A stretch of 64,000 nucleotides of DNA from Burkholderiaceae bacterium (lineage in GTDB: Bacteria > Pseudomonadota > Gammaproteobacteria > Burkholderiales > Burkholderiaceae_C). The position numbers were made by a program, and so were the translations under genes. The stretch spans positions 1 through 64,000 of the forward strand of contig JACKLM010000005.1 in assembly GCA_024235895.1 (NCBI GenBank), given 5' to 3'. The notes beneath the pieces are model-generated. The model was not told where the DNA came from. It was given only the letters and a program-made list of their open reading frames with translations, and searched no databases. This document shows positions 25,536 to 36,989 of the stretch, in pieces; position 1 is the first letter of the stretch, and each line of letters opens with the position of its first letter.

Positions 25536-26780
25536 TCAGCCGTCGTACTCGATGATCTCCAGCCCGGCGTTGTAGTCGGTCGCGTAGACCAGACCCTGCG
25601 CGTCGACGAACACGTCGGCCGACTGGATCACCTGCGGGCGGCCGGGCCGCCTGTCGGTCATGCGCCGCGGGGCCGCCGGTACCAGTGCGCCGGTCTCGAC
25701 CGGGCGGTAGGGGTCGGAGAGGTCGAACACGCGGATGCCCGCGTTCTGCCAGGTGGCGAACACGAGGCGGTCGGAGACGAAGGATCCTGGCCGGTTCTCG
25801 TGCAGGTTGTGCGGCCCGAAGTGCCCGGGCTTCCTTGCGTAGTCGGTCTCGCCCGGGATCGGGAAGGTGGCGATGCTGATCGGGTTGGACGGCTCGCGGA
25901 TGTCGAACACCCAGGTGTGCTTGCGGCCGTCCTCCTCGTGGTCGAGCACCGCCTCGTCGGCGACGACGAGCAGTCCCCGGTCGACCAGCGGCAGTGCCGA
26001 GTGCGTGCCGCCGCCGTACGGCGGGCACCAGTTGTGGTGCCGGATCAGCTTCGGCGCGGCGCGGTCCGTGACGTCGAGGATCGTCAGCCCGCCGTCGCGC
26101 CAGCAGGCGTAGGCCGTGTCGCCGTGGACGAGGGCGTGATGCAGCGCCCAGCGCCGGCCTGGCGGGGCGAGCGGCGTCTCGCCTGCGGCCTGGTTCATGC
26201 CGGGCAGCCACCAGCGCCCGAGCAGCTGCGGGCGGGTCGGGTCGGCCATGTCGATGGTGACGAAGATGTAGTCCGTGAAGCCGTCGAGCAGCGCCGACGC
26301 GTAGGCGTAGCGCCCGCCGACGTACCAAAGCCGGTGCAAGCCGACGCCGTCGACGTCGAGCTGGCCGATCCGCCGCGGCCGCGCGGGCTGCGAGATGTCG
26401 TAGACGGTCATGCCGGCGGTCCAGGCGCGCCTGCGGGCGCCGGCGGCGAGCGTCTCGCCGACCGAGCGCGTGTAGTAGGTCTTCTCGCTGGCGAAGGTCT
26501 CGACGTCGGCGAAGAGGTCCAGCGCGTTGATCACCAGCAGCAGGTCGTCGTGCGTCTGCAGGTGGATGTTCCAGGTGTTCGGCGGCGCGGGGACGTAGGT
26601 GACCTCGCCGGGCTTGATCGGGTCGCGCAGGTCGACGATCGAGAAGCCCTGCGACCAGGGGTGCGCGACGTAGGCATGGCCGCGGTGCACCATGAGTTGC
26701 AGCCCGTCACCACGCCCGCCGATGTCGGAGTGGCCGATCAGCCGCATGTTGCGGGCGAAGTCGGGTGGCGTCAGGTCCAT
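25536..26780 (-). CDS. LVIVD-repeat beta-propeller protein
   Basis: A 414-residue protein built from repeated strands of the LVIVD type, for example GFSIVDLRDPIKP, GMTVYDISQPARP, GLTILDVTDRAAP, TWVFDIREPSNP and GIRVFDLSDPYRP. It is consistent with a six- to seven-bladed propeller. No signal peptide is visible, unlike many LVIVD proteins. It is the last gene of the ABC transporter operon (77 bases after the binding protein), suggesting a role with the transported compound. Propellers of this kind can be enzymes or scaffolds; no catalytic residues can be named. Confidence 0.78.
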   Translation of the reverse strand: MDLTPPDFARNMRLIGHSDIGGRGDGLQLMVHRGHAYVAHPWSQGFSIVDLRDPIKPGEVTYVPAPPNTWNIHLQTHDDLLLVINALDLFADVETFASEKTYYTRSVGETLAAGARRRAWTAGMTVYDISQPARPRRIGQLDVDGVGLHRLWYVGGRYAYASALLDGFTDYIFVTIDMADPTRPQLLGRWWLPGMNQAAGETPLAPPGRRWALHHALVHGDTAYACWRDGGLTILDVTDRAAPKLIRHHNWCPPYGGGTHSALPLVDRGLLVVADEAVLDHEEDGRKHTWVFDIREPSNPISIATFPIPGETDYARKPGHFGPHNLHENRPGSFVSDRLVFATWQNAGIRVFDLSDPYRPVETGALVPAAPRRMTDRRPGRPQVIQSADVFVDAQGLVYATDYNAGLEIIEYDG

Positions 26781-26857
26781 GACGATCCTCGGGTCGAGCC
26801 GCCTCGTGCCGGCAGCGTGCGGCGCTGCACGGCGGCCGCCGCACGCTGCCCCACCGC

Positions 26858-27898
26858 CTACTTGCGGGCGGGGATCCAGGCCGCGGTGGCGGCGTCGCTC
26901 TTCAGGAAGGCCGGGAACTTGCGCTGCAGGTCCTCGATGGTCGCGATGTCGTTCCTGACCAGGTCGTCGCGGGTCACCAGCGTCGGCTGCAGCATCACCG
27001 AACGGCCCGGGAACTGGCCGGCGATCGCGAGCGCGAGCGCGCGCACCGAGACCTCGCCGACGACGGCGGCGTTGGTGGCGGCGGTCGCGACCCAGGCGCT
27101 GTTCGGCTCGCGCATCAGCTGGATGTCGGCGGTCGAGATGTCGACGCCGTAGATCTTGACCTTGGAGGCGACGCCGAGTTCGTCGATCGCGAGCTTGACG
27201 CCCTTGGCGAACTCGTCCCAGGGCGTGAAGATCACCGAGATGTCGGGATTGGCGCGCAGGATGGCCTTGGTCTGGTCGGCGACCGACGACGGCACGGTGT
27301 CGTTGACCACGCCCCAGACGGCCTTCTCGGTCAGGCCGTGCGTCTTGACGAACTGCTTCCAGACCGCGTAGCGACGGTCCAGCGGCGCGAAGCCAGCGAC
27401 GTAGACCGCGCCGCCGACGAAGCCCTTGCCCTTGTCCTTGACCGCCTGCTCCAGCACCAGGCGGGCCATGTCGGCGTCGCTCTGCTCGATCTGGGGGATC
27501 TTCGGGTTGTCGAGGTCGACGTCGTAGGCGACGACCTCGATGCCGGCGGCGAGTGCCTTCTGGGCGACGTCCTTGAGCACCTCCGGGCGGCCGTTGTTGA
27601 TGATGATGCCGTCGACGCCGAGGTTGATCGCCTGTTCGACCAGGCTGCGCTGGGTGTCGTTGTCGTTGCGCGCCTGCGAGATCGTGAGCTTGACGCCGAG
27701 CGCGTCGGCCTGGCGCTTGACCCCGGCCTCGAAGGCCTGCAGCCAGTCGCCGGAGCCCAGGAAGCTGACGACGGCGACTCGCACGCCGCCCTTGTCGAAA
27801 GGTGCAGGGGCACCCGCGAGGCCTTGTGCGCCGGCCTGCCCGGCCAGCATCAGCGTCGCGGACAGCGCGCTGCAGAGGATGGCGACGAACTTCTTCAT
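26858..27898 (-). CDS. Sugar-type ABC transporter substrate-binding protein
   Basis: A 346-residue periplasmic-binding protein of the ribose/LacI-like class (type I). The signal peptide covers about residues 1-24 (ending AGAQG). Typical elements are NLGVDGIIINNGRPE, VAYDVDLDNPKIPQ, FTPWDEFAKGV and YGVDISTADIQLM. The ligand is not evident; members bind pentoses, hexoses, autoinducer-2, purines and other small polar molecules. It is downstream of its permease and ATPase genes on the same strand. ggagaga lies upstream of the start. Confidence 0.88.
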   Translation of the reverse strand: MKKFVAILCSALSATLMLAGQAGAQGLAGAPAPFDKGGVRVAVVSFLGSGDWLQAFEAGVKRQADALGVKLTISQARNDNDTQRSLVEQAINLGVDGIIINNGRPEVLKDVAQKALAAGIEVVAYDVDLDNPKIPQIEQSDADMARLVLEQAVKDKGKGFVGGAVYVAGFAPLDRRYAVWKQFVKTHGLTEKAVWGVVNDTVPSSVADQTKAILRANPDISVIFTPWDEFAKGVKLAIDELGVASKVKIYGVDISTADIQLMREPNSAWVATAATNAAVVGEVSVRALALAIAGQFPGRSVMLQPTLVTRDDLVRNDIATIEDLQRKFPAFLKSDAATAAWIPARK

Positions 27899-27937
27899 GG
27901 GGTCTCTCCGTTGTTGGTGGGGGGTCTGACCTCGAGG

Positions 27938-28971
27938 TCAGCTTCGGCTGCGGCCGATGCCGTAGGTGAGCGCGAGCGCACCGACGAGCACAGCGCCCTT
28001 GACGAAGTCCTGGGTGTAGTAGGGTGCGTTGAGCATCGTCAGGCCGTTGAGCAGCACGCCGACGAAGACGGCGCCGACGACCGTGCCCAGGACATTGGGC
28101 CGGCGCAGGCCGAAGACGGCGAAGCCGATGAGCGCCGCGGCGACCGAGTCCATCAGCAGCGAGGCGCCCGAGGAGACGTCGCCGCGGCCGACGCGCGCGG
28201 CCACGACGATGCCGCCGAGCGAGGCCAGCGTGCCGGACAGGACGTAGGCGAGCGTCTTCAGGCGCTGGGTCGCGCCGCCGGCCAGGCGCGTGGCGAGCTC
28301 GTTGCCGCCGGTGGCGTACAGCAGCCGCCCGATGCGCGTGCGCTCGGTGAGGACGAACAGGACGATCGCGACGGTCGCCATCACGACGACCGGCAGCGGC
28401 ACGATGCCGAACAGGCTGGAGCGACCGATGAGCAGGAACAGCGGGTCGTACTGGCCGCTGGCCGTCGAGCCGTCGGGCAGGATCAGGCCGCGCGAGATCG
28501 ACCGGCCGGCGGTGGGGATGAGCTGCAGCCCGGTCAGCAGGAACATCACCGACAGCGTCGCCAGCAGGTCCGGCACCTTCAGGCGCACGATCAGCAGGGC
28601 ATTGAGCGCACCGATGGCGGCGCCGAACAGCAGCACCAGCGGCACGGTCGCGTAGGCGTCCAGGCCCCAGACGACCATGAAGTAGCTCGCCGCCATCACG
28701 CTGGAGGCGGCGACGGCACCGATCGACAGGTCGAAGCCACCCACCGCCAGCGTCACGGTCACGCCGGTGCCGAGGATCGCGACCACCGACACCGCCTGCA
28801 GGATGCTCATCAGGTTGTTGATGCCGATGAACGCGGGCTGCGCGACGGTGAAGCCGACCAGCATCGCCGCCAGCAGGATGAACACGGCGCCCGCGCGCAG
28901 GACTTCGCGCGCGGTCGCGCCACGGCGCGTGGCCGCGGCGAAGGCCTCGGGGAGGCCCGGATCGGCTGTCG

Positions 28972-28975
<4 letters not shown>
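27938..28975 (-). CDS. Sugar-type ABC transporter permease
   Basis: A 345-residue RbsC-like permease with about nine transmembrane segments. The hallmark GGFDLSIGAVAASSVMAA lies in the N-terminal half and SGASLLMDSVAAALIG in the C-terminal half. It presumably works as a homodimer with the fused ATPase. Its ATG overlaps the ATPase stop by four bases (ATGA). Confidence 0.9.
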
Positions 28976-30432
<1,457 letters not shown>

Positions 30433-30656
30433 GGGTCGGTGGGAATGGGCGCTCAGGGCCGGGGCCTGTACGAGGAGGCACGCGGTTCGGGGGACTGCGC
30501 GCCGACCGGGTCTGGACGCGATCGGTCCATCACCGTACGGCACCCGGTACCAGCGACGCGACAGCGGCGCCCGGAATCGCGCCACGCTGCCGAAATGCTC
30601 CTTGCCTCGGATCCTACAGGCTCCGCGACGAAACCCCGGCGGCGGGGTCCCGCAGC

Positions 30657-30704
30657 GGGGTCAGGTCCCGCATCTCGCCATGTGGTACGCGGGACCTGAC
30701 CCCC
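30657..30704. repeat. Palindromic intergenic element, copy 1
   Basis: A perfect 15-base inverted repeat (ggggtcaggtcccgc and its complement at 30689-30703) with a 17-base loop. It abuts the stop codon of the minus-strand membrane protein gene. Related copies are at 34072-34118 and 39044-39090. It resembles REP-type dispersed palindromes, and one downstream effect could be transcript-end stabilisation. Confidence 0.8.
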
Positions 30705-31220
30705 TCAAACGTGGCTCGCCACCGCCATCCCCAGCGTGGCGACGACCAGCGCCGAGGCACCCCACTGGCCGCCCAGGCGCAGCCGGCGCTGCAGCTGTTG
30801 CAGCTCGGCGGCCTGCTCCGGGGTCGGGCCGCCGGCGGCGGCGACGGCGTCGCCGAGTGCCGCCAGGCGGGCGGCGGTCGGCTTGTTGACGCCGATGCCG
30901 ATCGCCAGCGCGGCGACGCCGACCAGCGAGGCCAGCACCAGCGTCGCACCACCCGGCGAGGCGATCCAGGCCGGGTCCAGCCCGCCCGAGGCGGGCCACA
31001 GCAGCGCCAGCCCGGCCACCGTCGCCGCCAGCCCGGCGAGGCCCATCGCCTCGCCGAAGCGGCTGCGGCCGAGCAGCCTTTGCATGAAGGGGGCCCCGCC
31101 GGGGCCGAGCGCGCCCGCGGTCGGGACCACGAAGGCCACCAGCATCAGCGCGGCGCCGACCCAGAACGCGCCGGCCATCACGTGCACGGCGCGCAGGGCA
31201 ATCAGGGTAGTCGCATCCAT
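30705..31220 (-). CDS. CopD/DUF2269-like integral membrane protein
   Basis: A 171-residue protein with four predicted transmembrane helices (about residues 6-32, 58-76, 86-108 and 148-168) and the N-terminal pattern ALRAVHVMAGAFWVGAALM. This matches small CopD/DUF2269-type proteins with a membrane histidine. Two ATGs compete. The one at 31226 touches its own GGAG, whereas 31220 has aaggag six bases upstream, so 31220 is the better start. Its function is unknown; related proteins are linked to heme or copper. Its 3' end abuts palindromic element copy 1. Confidence 0.75.
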   Translation of the reverse strand: MDATTLIALRAVHVMAGAFWVGAALMLVAFVVPTAGALGPGGAPFMQRLLGRSRFGEAMGLAGLAATVAGLALLWPASGGLDPAWIASPGGATLVLASLVGVAALAIGIGVNKPTAARLAALGDAVAAAGGPTPEQAAELQQLQRRLRLGGQWGASALVVATLGMAVASHV

Positions 31221-31343
31221 CGTCATCTCCTTCAGGTCGGTTGGGGGTTACAGCAAAGAGGTGGGCCGGCGCCGTGCGGTGGCAGCCGGGCGTTGTCGCG
31301 GCGGCGGCCGCGGGCGTACGATGAGCGGCCCGCGACGACCACC

Positions 31344-34070
31344 ATGGACGCCCCGACCGCCGACAGCCGCTGCAGCGACGCGCTGTGGCGAGCCGCGTTC
31401 GAGGTGGCCGAGGTCGGCGTCGGCTTCATCGCCGTCGACGGCACGCTGCTCGACGTCAACCCGGCGCTGGCGCGCATGCTCGGCCGGCCACGCGAGTCGC
31501 TGGTCGGGCAGCCGTTCACGGTGGCCGCGGTCGACGCCGAGCTCGATCGCGCCGACCGCGTGCTCGCGGCGCTGCTGGCCAATTCGCCGCGCGTGGCGCG
31601 CGAGTGGCCGCTGCGGCGCGCCGACGGCCGCACGCTGCACGCGCTGGCGAGCTTTCGCACGCTCGACGATGCGCGGGCCGGCCGCGTCGTCGTCGTCACC
31701 TTCACCGACATCAGCGAGCGCAAGCGCGCCGAGGACGGGCTGCGCGCCAGCGAGCAGCGGCTGCGCGAGATCTCGCAGGCGATCGACGAGGTGTTCTGGA
31801 TCGCCGACCCCGCGCGGCGCGAGCTGCTGTTCGTCAGCGACGGCTACGAGAAGATCTGGGGCCGCAGCGTCGCCAGCGTGACGGCGTCGCGCGACGCCTG
31901 GCTGCAGGGTGTGCACGCGCAGGACCGCGATCGCGTGCGGCGCGCGATCGCGCAGCGCACGACGACCGAGCAGGAGGTGAGCTTTCGCGTCGTGCGGCCC
32001 GACGGCAGCCAGCGCTGGGTGCGCGACCGCGCGTTCCCGGTCCGCGACGCCGAGGGCCGGGTGGTGCGCGTCACCGGCATCACGACCGACGTCACCGCCG
32101 AGGTCGGCGCGCTGGAGGAGGCGCGCCGGCTGGCGCGCTCGCTCGAGGCGCGCGTGGCCGAGCGCACCGCCGAGCTGGCCGAACAGGTCGGTGCGCTGCA
32201 GGTGGTGCGGCGGGCGCTGCAGGCTTCCGAGGAGCGCTACCGCTACCTCGTCGACCATGTCGGCGAGAGCCTCGTCGTGCTGCAGGACGAGCAGGTCGCG
32301 TTCTGCAACCCGCGTCTGGGCGAGCTGCTGGGGCTGCCGGTCGAGCGCATCGTCGGCCACTCGCTGCACGAGTTCGTCCACCCCGACGACGCGCCGACGA
32401 TGCTGGACCGCCACCGCCGGCGGCTGGCCGGCGAGGACGTGCCCGCCGCCTACCCGCTGCGCGTCGTGCGCAGCGACGGCGGGCTGCTGTGGATCGAGCT
32501 GCGCGTGACGCTGGTGCAGTGGCAGGGCCGGCCGGCTGCGCTCGGGCTGGCCAGCGACGTCACCGAGCGACGTGCGCTGCAGGAGCGGCTCGAGCGCACG
32601 CTGGCCGAGCGCGAGACCATCCTCGACAACTCGATCGTCGGCATCTTCCAGCTCGACACCGCGGGCCGCATCCAGTGGGCCAACCGCAGCGCCTGCCGCC
32701 AGCTCGCGCTGGCCGACGATGCGCTGCCGGGGTTCGACCCGGCGCCGCTGTTCGACGACCCGGCGGTCCACGCCGGCGTCGTCGAGCGCGCCCGCAGCGC
32801 GATGCAGCGCGGGCAGGCGTTTCGCGAGGAGCTGCCGATGCGGCGCTGCGACGGTGTCGTCTTCTGGGCGCTGCTGTCGGGGCAGTCGATCGGCGGCTTC
32901 GGCTCCGGCCAGGGCAGCGTGTGGGCGCTGCTCGACATCAGCGAGCGCAAGGCGCTCGAGGGCGAGCTGCGCCGCACCGGCGCCGAGCTCGAGGCCATCC
33001 TGCACAGCGCGGTGGTCGGCATCGCCTACGCCGCCGACCGGCGCTTCCAGTGGGTCAACCGCAAGCTGGCCGAGATCCTGGGCTGGGACGCGGCCGAGAT
33101 GCTCGGCCACAGCACGCGCATGCTGCACGTCGACGACGAGAGCTGGCGGCTGCTCGGCCAGGCCTGCGAGCCGGTGCTGCGCCGCGGCGAGGCCTTCGAG
33201 GCCGAGTGGCCGCTGCGCCACCGTGACGGCCGCACCGTGTGGGCGCTGCTGCACGGGCGCGCGATCGACCCCGGCGAGGCCCAGCTGCGCATCATCTGGA
33301 CCATGCTCGACATCACCGAGCGCCGGCGCGCGGTCGAGGACATGCAGCGCGCGCTGGCGCAGCAGCGCGAACTCGGCGAGCTCAAGTCGCGCTTCGTCGC
33401 CATGACCTCGCACGAGTTCCGCACGCCGCTGGCGGCGATCCTGTCGTCGGCCGAGCTGCTGCGCGACTACCGCGACCGGCTGCCGGCGGCCGAGCAGGAC
33501 GAGCTGCTGGCGATCGTGCAGCAATCGGTGCGCCGCATGGGGCGCATGCTCGACGACGTGCTGACGATCGGCAAGGCCGATGCGCAGGCGCTGGATTTCG
33601 CGCCCGCGCCGCTGGCGCTGGCCCCGCTGGCCGAATCGGTGCTGGCCGAGGCGCGGCGTGCGGCCGAGGATGCCGGCGTGCCGCCGGTGCCGGTGCGGCT
33701 GGCGCTGCAAGGCGGCGATCGCGCGCGCCGGCTCGACGAGCGGCTGCTGCGCCACATCCTCGCCAACCTGGTCGGCAACGCGATCAAGTACTCGACCGCC
33801 GGCACGCCGGTGGACGTCGAGCTCGACGCGCGCGGCGACGCGCTCGTGATCCACGTCGAGGACCGCGGCATCGGCATCCCGGCCGAGCACCTGCCGCACC
33901 TGTTCGAGCCCTTCTACCGCGCGCGCAACGTCGGCGCGGTCGGCGGCACGGGGCTCGGCATGGCGGTGGTCAAGCGCGCGGTCGACCGCCACGGCGGCAC
34001 GATCGAGGTCGCCAGCCGCGCCGGCGAGGGCACACGCATCGTCGTCACGCTGCCCGAGGCGCCCGCCTGA
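31344..34070 (+). CDS. Multi-PAS hybrid-free sensor histidine kinase
   Basis: A 908-residue soluble kinase without membrane segments. Five PAS modules can be followed (about residues 12-125, 137-250, 296-410, 425-535 and 545-660), several ending in the PAC form TDISERK or DISERK. A short coiled coil lies at about 255-290. The HisKA phosphoacceptor is His690 in TSHEFRTP, and HATPase motifs NAIKYS, DRGIGIP and GGTGLGM follow. No receiver domain is fused. Its C-terminal half closely resembles the convergent kinase at 34624-36807, and the receiver gene at 34268 is the probable shared partner. The signal is not deducible. Confidence 0.9.
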   Translation: MDAPTADSRCSDALWRAAFEVAEVGVGFIAVDGTLLDVNPALARMLGRPRESLVGQPFTVAAVDAELDRADRVLAALLANSPRVAREWPLRRADGRTLHALASFRTLDDARAGRVVVVTFTDISERKRAEDGLRASEQRLREISQAIDEVFWIADPARRELLFVSDGYEKIWGRSVASVTASRDAWLQGVHAQDRDRVRRAIAQRTTTEQEVSFRVVRPDGSQRWVRDRAFPVRDAEGRVVRVTGITTDVTAEVGALEEARRLARSLEARVAERTAELAEQVGALQVVRRALQASEERYRYLVDHVGESLVVLQDEQVAFCNPRLGELLGLPVERIVGHSLHEFVHPDDAPTMLDRHRRRLAGEDVPAAYPLRVVRSDGGLLWIELRVTLVQWQGRPAALGLASDVTERRALQERLERTLAERETILDNSIVGIFQLDTAGRIQWANRSACRQLALADDALPGFDPAPLFDDPAVHAGVVERARSAMQRGQAFREELPMRRCDGVVFWALLSGQSIGGFGSGQGSVWALLDISERKALEGELRRTGAELEAILHSAVVGIAYAADRRFQWVNRKLAEILGWDAAEMLGHSTRMLHVDDESWRLLGQACEPVLRRGEAFEAEWPLRHRDGRTVWALLHGRAIDPGEAQLRIIWTMLDITERRRAVEDMQRALAQQRELGELKSRFVAMTSHEFRTPLAAILSSAELLRDYRDRLPAAEQDELLAIVQQSVRRMGRMLDDVLTIGKADAQALDFAPAPLALAPLAESVLAEARRAAEDAGVPPVPVRLALQGGDRARRLDERLLRHILANLVGNAIKYSTAGTPVDVELDARGDALVIHVEDRGIGIPAEHLPHLFEPFYRARNVGAVGGTGLGMAVVKRAVDRHGGTIEVASRAGEGTRIVVTLPEAPA

Positions 34071-34071
34071 C

Positions 34072-34118
34072 GGGGTCAGGTCCTGCGTTCCACGATACGG
34101 AACGGGGGACCTGACCCC
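34072..34118. repeat. Palindromic intergenic element, copy 2
   Basis: ggggtcaggtcc and its complement frame a second inner pair (cgttcc/ggaacg) separated by a short mismatch, giving one long hairpin. It begins one base after the stop codon of the PAS kinase gene. Same family as 30657-30704 and 39044-39090. Confidence 0.8.
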
Positions 34119-34267
34119 AGGCAAGGAGCGGGTGGTGGCCATCGAGGTCTTCCGGTCGGGTGGCGATGCGGCGCGAGGCTGTGGAAGCTGCCATGCATGC
34201 AGCGTGCCAGGGTGGCGCGCATCGCGTCGCGCGTCGGATCGCACCGGCCGCGCAGGCGCGGCCGTCC

Positions 34268-34639
34268 CTACGCGGCCGGGGGCAACCGGCGTCGCAGCAG
34301 GTCCAGCAGGGTGTCGAGCTCGAACGGCTTGGTGATGTAGTCGTCGGCGCCGGCGGCCAGGCCGTGCTGGCGCGTGTCCTTCTCCGCGCTGGCGGTCAGG
34401 AAGCAGAATGCGACGGCCGCGGTCACCGGGTTGGCGCGCAGCTCGCGCAGCACCTCGAAGCCGTCGAGCCCGGGCATCATCAGGTCGCAGACGACGAGCT
34501 GCGGCGCGCAGGCCAGCGCCAGCTCGACGCCGCGGCGCCCGTCCTCGGCCTCGAACACCTCGTGCCCCTCGAGCCGCAGCACGCGCCGCAGGTTGTGCCG
34601 GATGCCGGGTTCGTCCTCGATGATCAGGATCCTGGCCAT
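34268..34639 (-). CDS. Single-domain response regulator
   Basis: A 123-residue stand-alone receiver domain. Acidic pocket in IIEDE, phosphoacceptor Asp52 in VVCDLMMPGLDG, conserved Thr/Ser in LTAS and Lys104 in TKPF. There is no output domain, so it must act through protein interaction or phosphotransfer. Its start overlaps the end of the adjacent kinase gene by 16 bases, marking them as a pair. The convergent paralogous kinase next door may also phosphorylate it. Confidence 0.92.
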   Translation of the reverse strand: MARILIIEDEPGIRHNLRRVLRLEGHEVFEAEDGRRGVELALACAPQLVVCDLMMPGLDGFEVLRELRANPVTAAVAFCFLTASAEKDTRQHGLAAGADDYITKPFELDTLLDLLRRRLPPAA

Positions 34640-36807
34640 GCGCCGTGCCTCGGCAGCGTGACGACGAAGCGGGTGCCGGCGCCGGGCGTGCTGTCGACCT
34701 CGATGTGCCCGCCGTGCAGGTCGACCGCCTTGCGCACGATCGCAAGGCCCAGCCCCGTGCCCGGCAGTGTGCCGACGTTGCGGCCGCGATGGAAGGGCTC
34801 GAACAGCCGCGGAAGGTCCTCGGGCGGGATGCCGATGCCCGGGTCGGCGACGCTCAGCGCCAGCGCCTGCGTCGTCGCGTGCAGCGCCAGCCGCACCTCG
34901 CCGCCGTCGGGCGAGTATTTCAGCGCGTTGGACAGCAGGTTGCCGAGGATGAAGCGCAGCAGCTTGTCGTCGGCCTGCACGCGCAGGTCGCCGGCGGGAA
35001 GGTCGAGCACGATGCGCGACGGCATGCCAGGCCCGGCGTCCGGGGCCGCCGGCCGCGGTGCGGCGCGCTCGGCCTCGGCGGCCGCCGCGCGGCACAGCGC
35101 GACGAGGTCGAGCTCGGCCGGGCGGTATGCCAGCCGGCCGGCCTCGGCCTTGCCGATCAGCAGCACGTCGTCGAGCAGCCGCGTCATGCGCTGCACCGCC
35201 TGCTTGATCGACGCCAGCAGTTCGGCGCGCTCGACCGCCGGCAGCCGCTCGGCGTAGTGCTCGAGCAGTTCGGTCGACGACAGGATGGTCGCCAGCGGGG
35301 TGCGGAACTCGTGCGAGGTCATCGAGACGAAGCGCGACTTCAGCTCGCCGAGCTCCTTTTGCTTGCCGAACGCGCTGCGGATCTCCTGCTCGGCACGCTT
35401 GCGGGTATCGATGTCCATCACCGCCCACACGGTGCCGCGCGACAGGTCGCGCGCGTCGACCGCCTTGCCCGACAGGTGAACCCAGAACTCGCGGCCGTCG
35501 GCGCGGCGCATCGTCAGCTCGGCCTCGTAGTCGCGTCCTGCGTGCACCGCTGCCGAGACCGCGGCGCCGACGGCAAGGTAGGCGTCGCGCGAGGTGTAGA
35601 AGGGCTCGAGCGAGCCGCCGACCAGCCCGCCCGCGTCGACGCCGAAGACGCGCCCCATCGCGGTGTTGGCCCAGCGCAGCCGCCCGCGCGGGTCGAGGAA
35701 GGCGATGCCGACCATCGCGCGGTCGAGCACCGTCTCGCGCTCCTCGAGCGTGCGCTCGAGGTTCTCCTGCAGCGCGTGGCGCTGGCTGATGTCGATCAGG
35801 AACGACAGCACCGCACGCTCGCCTTCCCACTCGACCTCGACGCCGCTGGTCTCGACCCACACGACGCTGCCATCGGGACGCACGACGCGGAACTCCGCAT
35901 GCGCGGGCAAGGTCTGCCCGGCCTGGCGCCGGCGGTGCAGGTCGACCAGCGTCGCGTGCTCGTCCGGGTGGACGAAGTCCAGCAGATGGCGTCCGATCAG
36001 CTCGGACGCGGGCCGCCCGGCGAGCACCTCGATGCGAGGGTTGACGAATCGCAGCACGCCGCGCTCGGAGATCAGGATGCCCTCGCTCGCGTGCTCGACG
36101 AGCAGCCTGTACTGCTCCTCGGACTGGCGCAGCGCGTCGGCCGCACGCTGCTTGTCGAGCCCGAGCGCCTCGATCGTTCGCGCGCGCCGCTGCAACTGCC
36201 ACTTGGCGTCGTAGATGCGGCGCATCAGGCGGTCGATCATCACGTGGCCGGCGATCGTGATCGCGCCCGCCGGGACGATCAGCGCGAGGTAGCGCGGCAG
36301 GTCCAGCGCCGGCGGCGTGCCCAGCGCGACCATCGCCACCGGGAAGGCGACCACCGCCAGGTTGCCGACGATGTTGTGCGCCAGCGGCAGCACGAAGCTC
36401 ATCAGCGGCGGGACGATGAACCAGTACATGTAACCCGCCAGCCCGTGCACCGCGCCACCGTCCAGCCGCGCGAGGATCGCGTGGAAGACCCACTGCAGCC
36501 ACAGCAGCGTGGCGTAGAAGACCAGCGACAGGCCGCGGCGCACGCCGAGCAGCAGCGCCGCCGGGTAGGCGAGGATCGACGCCGCGAGCAGCAGCCGCAG
36601 CCCGAGCGTGGCGGGCGCGTGGGCGGCGTCGACCGCCCAGTCCCAGGCCCACAGCGTCGACACCAGCACCGCGCCGGCGATGCCGGCCAGCGCCGAGGTG
36701 AGGCGGAAGTCCGCATACTTCTGGCGCTGGAACTCGGCCGCGTCGAGCACGCCGCCCTCCGCCGTCGACGCGGAGGGCGGGTTCGGTGCCTGCATCTTGC
36801 TCGTCAT
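34624..36807 (-). CDS. Membrane-bound PAS sensor histidine kinase
   Basis: A 727-residue kinase. Residues about 30-190 contain six hydrophobic segments (MASE-like sensor), followed by a helical linker. Two PAS domains follow (about 225-345 and 355-475). HisKA phosphoacceptor His499 lies in MTSHEFRTP, and HATPase motifs are NALKYS, DPGIGIP and GTGLGLA. The HisKA region is nearly identical in wording to that of the kinase at 31344-34070 (GELKSRFV, then TSHEFRTPLA), so the two arose by duplication. Starts at 36807 or 36795 are both possible. It is followed by the overlapping receiver gene. Confidence 0.88.
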   Translation of the reverse strand: MTSKMQAPNPPSASTAEGGVLDAAEFQRQKYADFRLTSALAGIAGAVLVSTLWAWDWAVDAAHAPATLGLRLLLAASILAYPAALLLGVRRGLSLVFYATLLWLQWVFHAILARLDGGAVHGLAGYMYWFIVPPLMSFVLPLAHNIVGNLAVVAFPVAMVALGTPPALDLPRYLALIVPAGAITIAGHVMIDRLMRRIYDAKWQLQRRARTIEALGLDKQRAADALRQSEEQYRLLVEHASEGILISERGVLRFVNPRIEVLAGRPASELIGRHLLDFVHPDEHATLVDLHRRRQAGQTLPAHAEFRVVRPDGSVVWVETSGVEVEWEGERAVLSFLIDISQRHALQENLERTLEERETVLDRAMVGIAFLDPRGRLRWANTAMGRVFGVDAGGLVGGSLEPFYTSRDAYLAVGAAVSAAVHAGRDYEAELTMRRADGREFWVHLSGKAVDARDLSRGTVWAVMDIDTRKRAEQEIRSAFGKQKELGELKSRFVSMTSHEFRTPLATILSSTELLEHYAERLPAVERAELLASIKQAVQRMTRLLDDVLLIGKAEAGRLAYRPAELDLVALCRAAAAEAERAAPRPAAPDAGPGMPSRIVLDLPAGDLRVQADDKLLRFILGNLLSNALKYSPDGGEVRLALHATTQALALSVADPGIGIPPEDLPRLFEPFHRGRNVGTLPGTGLGLAIVRKAVDLHGGHIEVDSTPGAGTRFVVTLPRHGAWPGS

Positions 36808-36989
36808 GCCCGGGCTGCCCTGCCGCTGAAGGGTCGGGCCGCAGCGGCCCGCACCGGCAACGCGCCAGCATGCGCCGCCGAGGAGGTCGCTGCCCGCCTG
36901 GCGGCGCACGGCGTCGCGCGGTGCCACCGCGCCGCAGTATGCGCCGTCCCGGCGGCGGGCCGCGCCGGGGCTGTCCTGCGGCATCGGGT

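Noticed and set aside
31248..34745. Long minus-strand open frame (about 1165 codons) opposite the multi-PAS kinase
   Set aside because: It is the antisense of well-conserved PAS, HisKA and HATPase coding sequence and has no domain logic of its own; long antisense frames are expected at this GC content.
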